Both the position numbers and the translations under genes were made by a program. From the NCBI RefSeq assembly GCF_004802635.2, contig NZ_CP046052.1, positions 310,001 to 374,000 on the forward strand: a stretch of 64,000 nucleotides of DNA, in the 5' to 3' direction. The notes under the pieces were generated by a model that was given only the letters and a program-made list of their open reading frames with translations, made no database searches and was not told the origin of the DNA. Positions 62,032-64,000 of the stretch are shown here, in pieces (position 1 is the stretch's first letter; every line of letters starts with the position of its first letter). Origin of the DNA: Methylocystis heyeri (GTDB lineage Bacteria; Pseudomonadota; Alphaproteobacteria; Rhizobiales; Beijerinckiaceae).

Positions 62032-62822
62032 GCGTCGGCCCCTTCGAAAATATCGACTTCCGGCGCCAGGCCGTTGGGGAGGATCGGCCGGTCCTGCCAA
62101 TGCGAGCCGGAATCCAGGATCGCCTGATGGAAATCGGCGCGCACATATTTGTAGCGGCCGATGACCGTATCCTCGCTCTCGTGCTTGAGATAAATCCCCT
62201 CGGCGAGAATGCTGTTCTCCGTCTCGGCGCGAATGCGCGCCGCGTCCAGCCGCGCGCCTTGCGCAGCCTTTTCGAGGTTCTCGCGCCATTGCATGGATTT
62301 GTAGAGCGACGGCGCAATGAGGCTGGCGATCTTCGCGCCCTTCGCCATGGGTCCGCGATGCATGACGGGAACAGATATGACGGGAAGCCCGGCGAGCATC
62401 TGACGGCGACGCGCCGTCGAAAGGAAAATCTCGCGATCCTTGTCGTAAATATCGAACTCGTGAAAATAATGCGGCAGCAGATCGTAGAACACGGTGTGTT
62501 TTGCGAAGCACCATTCGCCATACATCACGAAGCGGCGTTGAAGCAGGCGGCGCAGCCAGTTTTCATGCGTCTGCGCCCATGCTTTGAAGAGATTGAACTG
62601 CGTCTCTCGCGGGCCGCCGGAAAGAACATGGCCGCGCGATTGCAAAAGGAGGCGATCCGAAGCGTCGAAGCTTACCGCAGCGTTGGCGCCGTCGAGCTTT
62701 TCCTCGAACACGAGAAGGCCGCCTTTAAGGTCGCTGAGCGCGACCTGACCGCTGGTATCGTCTCCGGGTTGAAGACGCGAACCCACCAGATGAGGCGTGC
62801 GGGGATATTTGACAAATGACAT
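62028..62822 (-). CDS. ATP-dependent RNA ligase (Rnl2-like)
   Basis: Protein of 264 aa. Nucleotidyltransferase motif I EEKLDGAN (Lys42 as the AMP-binding residue), motif Ia LLLQSRGHVL, motif III MYGEWCFAKHTVFYD, motif IV AEGIYLKHE and motif V GRYKYVRADF are all present and in order. The C-terminal domain is short, so it resembles compact bacterial RNA ligases rather than T4 Rnl1. With the HD-Pnk gene it forms a complete heal-and-seal RNA repair set. It is the first gene of the pair and lies 113 bp after topA on the same strand. Confidence 0.9.
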   Translation of the reverse strand: MSFVKYPRTPHLVGSRLQPGDDTSGQVALSDLKGGLLVFEEKLDGANAAVSFDASDRLLLQSRGHVLSGGPRETQFNLFKAWAQTHENWLRRLLQRRFVMYGEWCFAKHTVFYDLLPHYFHEFDIYDKDREIFLSTARRRQMLAGLPVISVPVMHRGPMAKGAKIASLIAPSLYKSMQWRENLEKAAQGARLDAARIRAETENSILAEGIYLKHESEDTVIGRYKYVRADFHQAILDSGSHWQDRPILPNGLAPEVDIFEGADA

Positions 62823-62885
62823 GGCCCCAACGTCTTCATGAAACAGCGGCTTCGCGTGAGGAAAACACTTTGAACAAGGAATTTG

Positions 62886-62915
62886 GGAGACTTTTCGCTT
62901 GAACGAAAAGTCTCC
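62886..62915 (-). terminator. Hairpin between topA and the RNA-repair genes
   Basis: Perfect 12-bp stem GGAGACTTTTCG / CGAAAAGTCTCC with a six-base loop, 20 bp after the topA stop. No T-run follows, so it may attenuate rather than stop transcription into the RNA ligase gene. Confidence 0.6.
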
Positions 62916-62935
62916 GATTGTTCTTCGCGGCGGAG

Positions 62936-64000
62936 CTACCCCCCCGCCGCCTTTTTCGTCGCCGTTTTTTTGGCGGGAGCCTTTTTCGTCGCCGCTTTCT
63001 TGATCGGTTTTGCGTCGTCGAAGGGCGTCTCGTCGCTATCTTCGATCGCCTTTTTGGGCTTGGCGGCGGCCTTCGCGGCGGGCTTCTTTTTGGCCGGCGC
63101 TTTCTTCTTCACCGGCCCGCCCTTTTCCTCGATGAGGCGGATCGCTTCGTCGAGCGTCACCTCGTCGATGGTCATGCCCTTGGGCAGCGTGGCGTTGACC
63201 TTGCCGTGATTGACATAGGGGCCGAAGCGTCCGGCCCGGACCGTTATGGCGCCGCCCTCAGGGTGCTCGCCCAGCGATTTGCCCCCCGCCGAGCCACCGC
63301 CGCCCGCGGCTTTGGCCGCCAGCATTTCGATCGCCTGCTCCAGAGTGACGGAGGCGGCGTCGGTTCCTTTCGGCAGGGTCGCGTTGACCTTGCCCCAGCT
63401 CACATAGGGGCCGAAGCGCCCGGATTTCACCGAGACGGCGCCGCCCTCGGGGTGATCTCCCAGCGCCCGTCCCGGATCGCTCGTGCGTCCGAAGCGCGAG
63501 CCGCCGCCGCCCGATTCCTTCTCGATGATGAGATCGATCGCGCGATTGCCCCCGATCGTGAGCACGTCTTCGTCGCGGCCGATATTGGCGTAGGTCTTCC
63601 CGTGCTGGACATAGGGGCCGAAGCGGCCGAGACCCGCGACGATGGGCACTCCCGTGGTCGGGTGCTTGGCGACCTCGCGGGGAAGCGACAAGAGCGCGAT
63701 CGCCTGCTGCAGCGTGAGGTCGTCCGGTTTGATGTTCTTGGGCAGCGAGGAGCGCCGGGGCTTTTCGTTGCCGTCTTCCTGTTCGCCTTCCTGCACATAG
63801 GCCCCGAAACGGCCCTCGCGCAGCGTGATTTCCGCGCCGGTTTCGGGGTCCTGGCCCAGAACTTTAACGCCGGGGCGGGCGCTTTCGGCGGCGTCGCCGG
63901 TCGGCGGCGACAGCGTGCGGGTATAGCGGCACTCGGGATAATTCGAGCAGCCGATGAAGGCGCCGTATTTCCCCAGCTTGAGCGAAAGCTTGCCGTTGGA
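62936..64000 (-). CDS. topA: DNA topoisomerase I, C-terminal part (gene runs off the window)
   Basis: About 354 C-terminal residues; the 5' part lies beyond the window end. At its right end it has a zinc-ribbon piece (GKYGAFIGCSNYPECRYTRT). Several topoisomerase C-terminal repeats follow, each with GRFGPYV (for example LREGRFGAYVQEG, GLGRFGPYVQHGKTYANIGR, VKSGRFGPYVSWGKVNATLP, VRAGRFGPYVNHGKVNATLP). The end is a Lys/Ala-rich tail (KKKAPAKKKPAAKAAAKPKK). These repeats bind single-stranded DNA and aid relaxation of negative supercoils. The order topA then RNA ligase then HD-Pnk is on one strand. Confidence 0.95.
   Translation of the reverse strand, partial: SNGKLSLKLGKYGAFIGCSNYPECRYTRTLSPPTGDAAESARPGVKVLGQDPETGAEITLREGRFGAYVQEGEQEDGNEKPRRSSLPKNIKPDDLTLQQAIALLSLPREVAKHPTTGVPIVAGLGRFGPYVQHGKTYANIGRDEDVLTIGGNRAIDLIIEKESGGGGSRFGRTSDPGRALGDHPEGGAVSVKSGRFGPYVSWGKVNATLPKGTDAASVTLEQAIEMLAAKAAGGGGSAGGKSLGEHPEGGAITVRAGRFGPYVNHGKVNATLPKGMTIDEVTLDEAIRLIEEKGGPVKKKAPAKKKPAAKAAAKPKKAIEDSDETPFDDAKPIKKAATKKAPAKKTATKKAAGG

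Overview
The window looks like one chromosomal segment of a high-GC alphaproteobacterium, most likely of the order Hyphomicrobiales (Rhizobiales). The grounds are the recA/alaS neighbourhood, a directly repeated LexA box (GTTC-N7-GTTC) upstream of recA, the DUF177-plsX-fabH-ihfA order with a divergent bamE-like gene, DUF3775, and hairpin-forming intergenic repeats of a type common in that order. Several c-type cytochromes and a dimethylformamidase-like protein would fit a methylotroph-related lineage, but nothing here proves it. No prophage, transposase or CRISPR array was found.

Layout. 0.2-4.2 kb: a MacAB-type efflux pump followed by a small cytochrome c and a tandem pair of dispersed repeats. 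4.2-11 kb: secreted beta-helix protein, MBL-fold hydrolase, second small cytochrome, DUF3775 protein, envelope-stress style membrane proteins (DUF883/holin-III pair), histidine phosphatase, PRC-barrel protein, and two decayed genes. 11-14.3 kb: a GIY-YIG-like protein, two AbrB-antitoxin remnants around a tRNA (CAU), then an Anbu proteasome homologue coupled to tsaC/sua5. 14.4-20 kb: Gly-rich secreted protein, acid-ceramidase-like hydrolase, TPR protein, RutE-like nitroreductase, third small cytochrome, UspA, and an MlotiK1-like cyclic-nucleotide-gated channel. 20-30 kb: alaS, recA, an H-NOX/GGDEF-EAL pair and a large PAS-GAF-GGDEF-EAL protein, which together form a c-di-GMP signalling block. 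30-34 kb: diheme peroxidase, YjbR protein, dimethylformamidase-like Tat protein, small lipoprotein. 34-39 kb: proA-nadD and a nicotinamide salvage pair (NadV plus a NadM-Nudix fusion). 39-49 kb: an AT-richer hydrolase, rimO, a stand-alone FabH homologue, an RluA-type synthase, radA, and the ihfA-fabH-plsX-DUF177 group. 49-56 kb: bamE, lytic transglycosylase, argC, a methyltransferase-MEKHLA pair, UbiC-fold protein, rpsI-rplM, and DUF1835 beside a CbrC remnant. 56.5-64 kb: amtB-glnK with a sigma-54 promoter, a pseudo-caspase, an RNA-repair operon (RNA ligase plus HD-Pnk), and the 3' part of topA.

The most interesting points are: (1) the translationally coupled RNA ligase/HD-polynucleotide-kinase pair; (2) a caspase-fold protein that has lost both catalytic residues and carries a long Pro/Ala/His/Met tail; (3) a palindromic repeat family whose TAG serves as the stop codon of several genes; (4) the phage-like NadV/NatV cassette; (5) a cluster of gene remnants (SDR tail, frameshifted gene, split antitoxin, CbrC tail).
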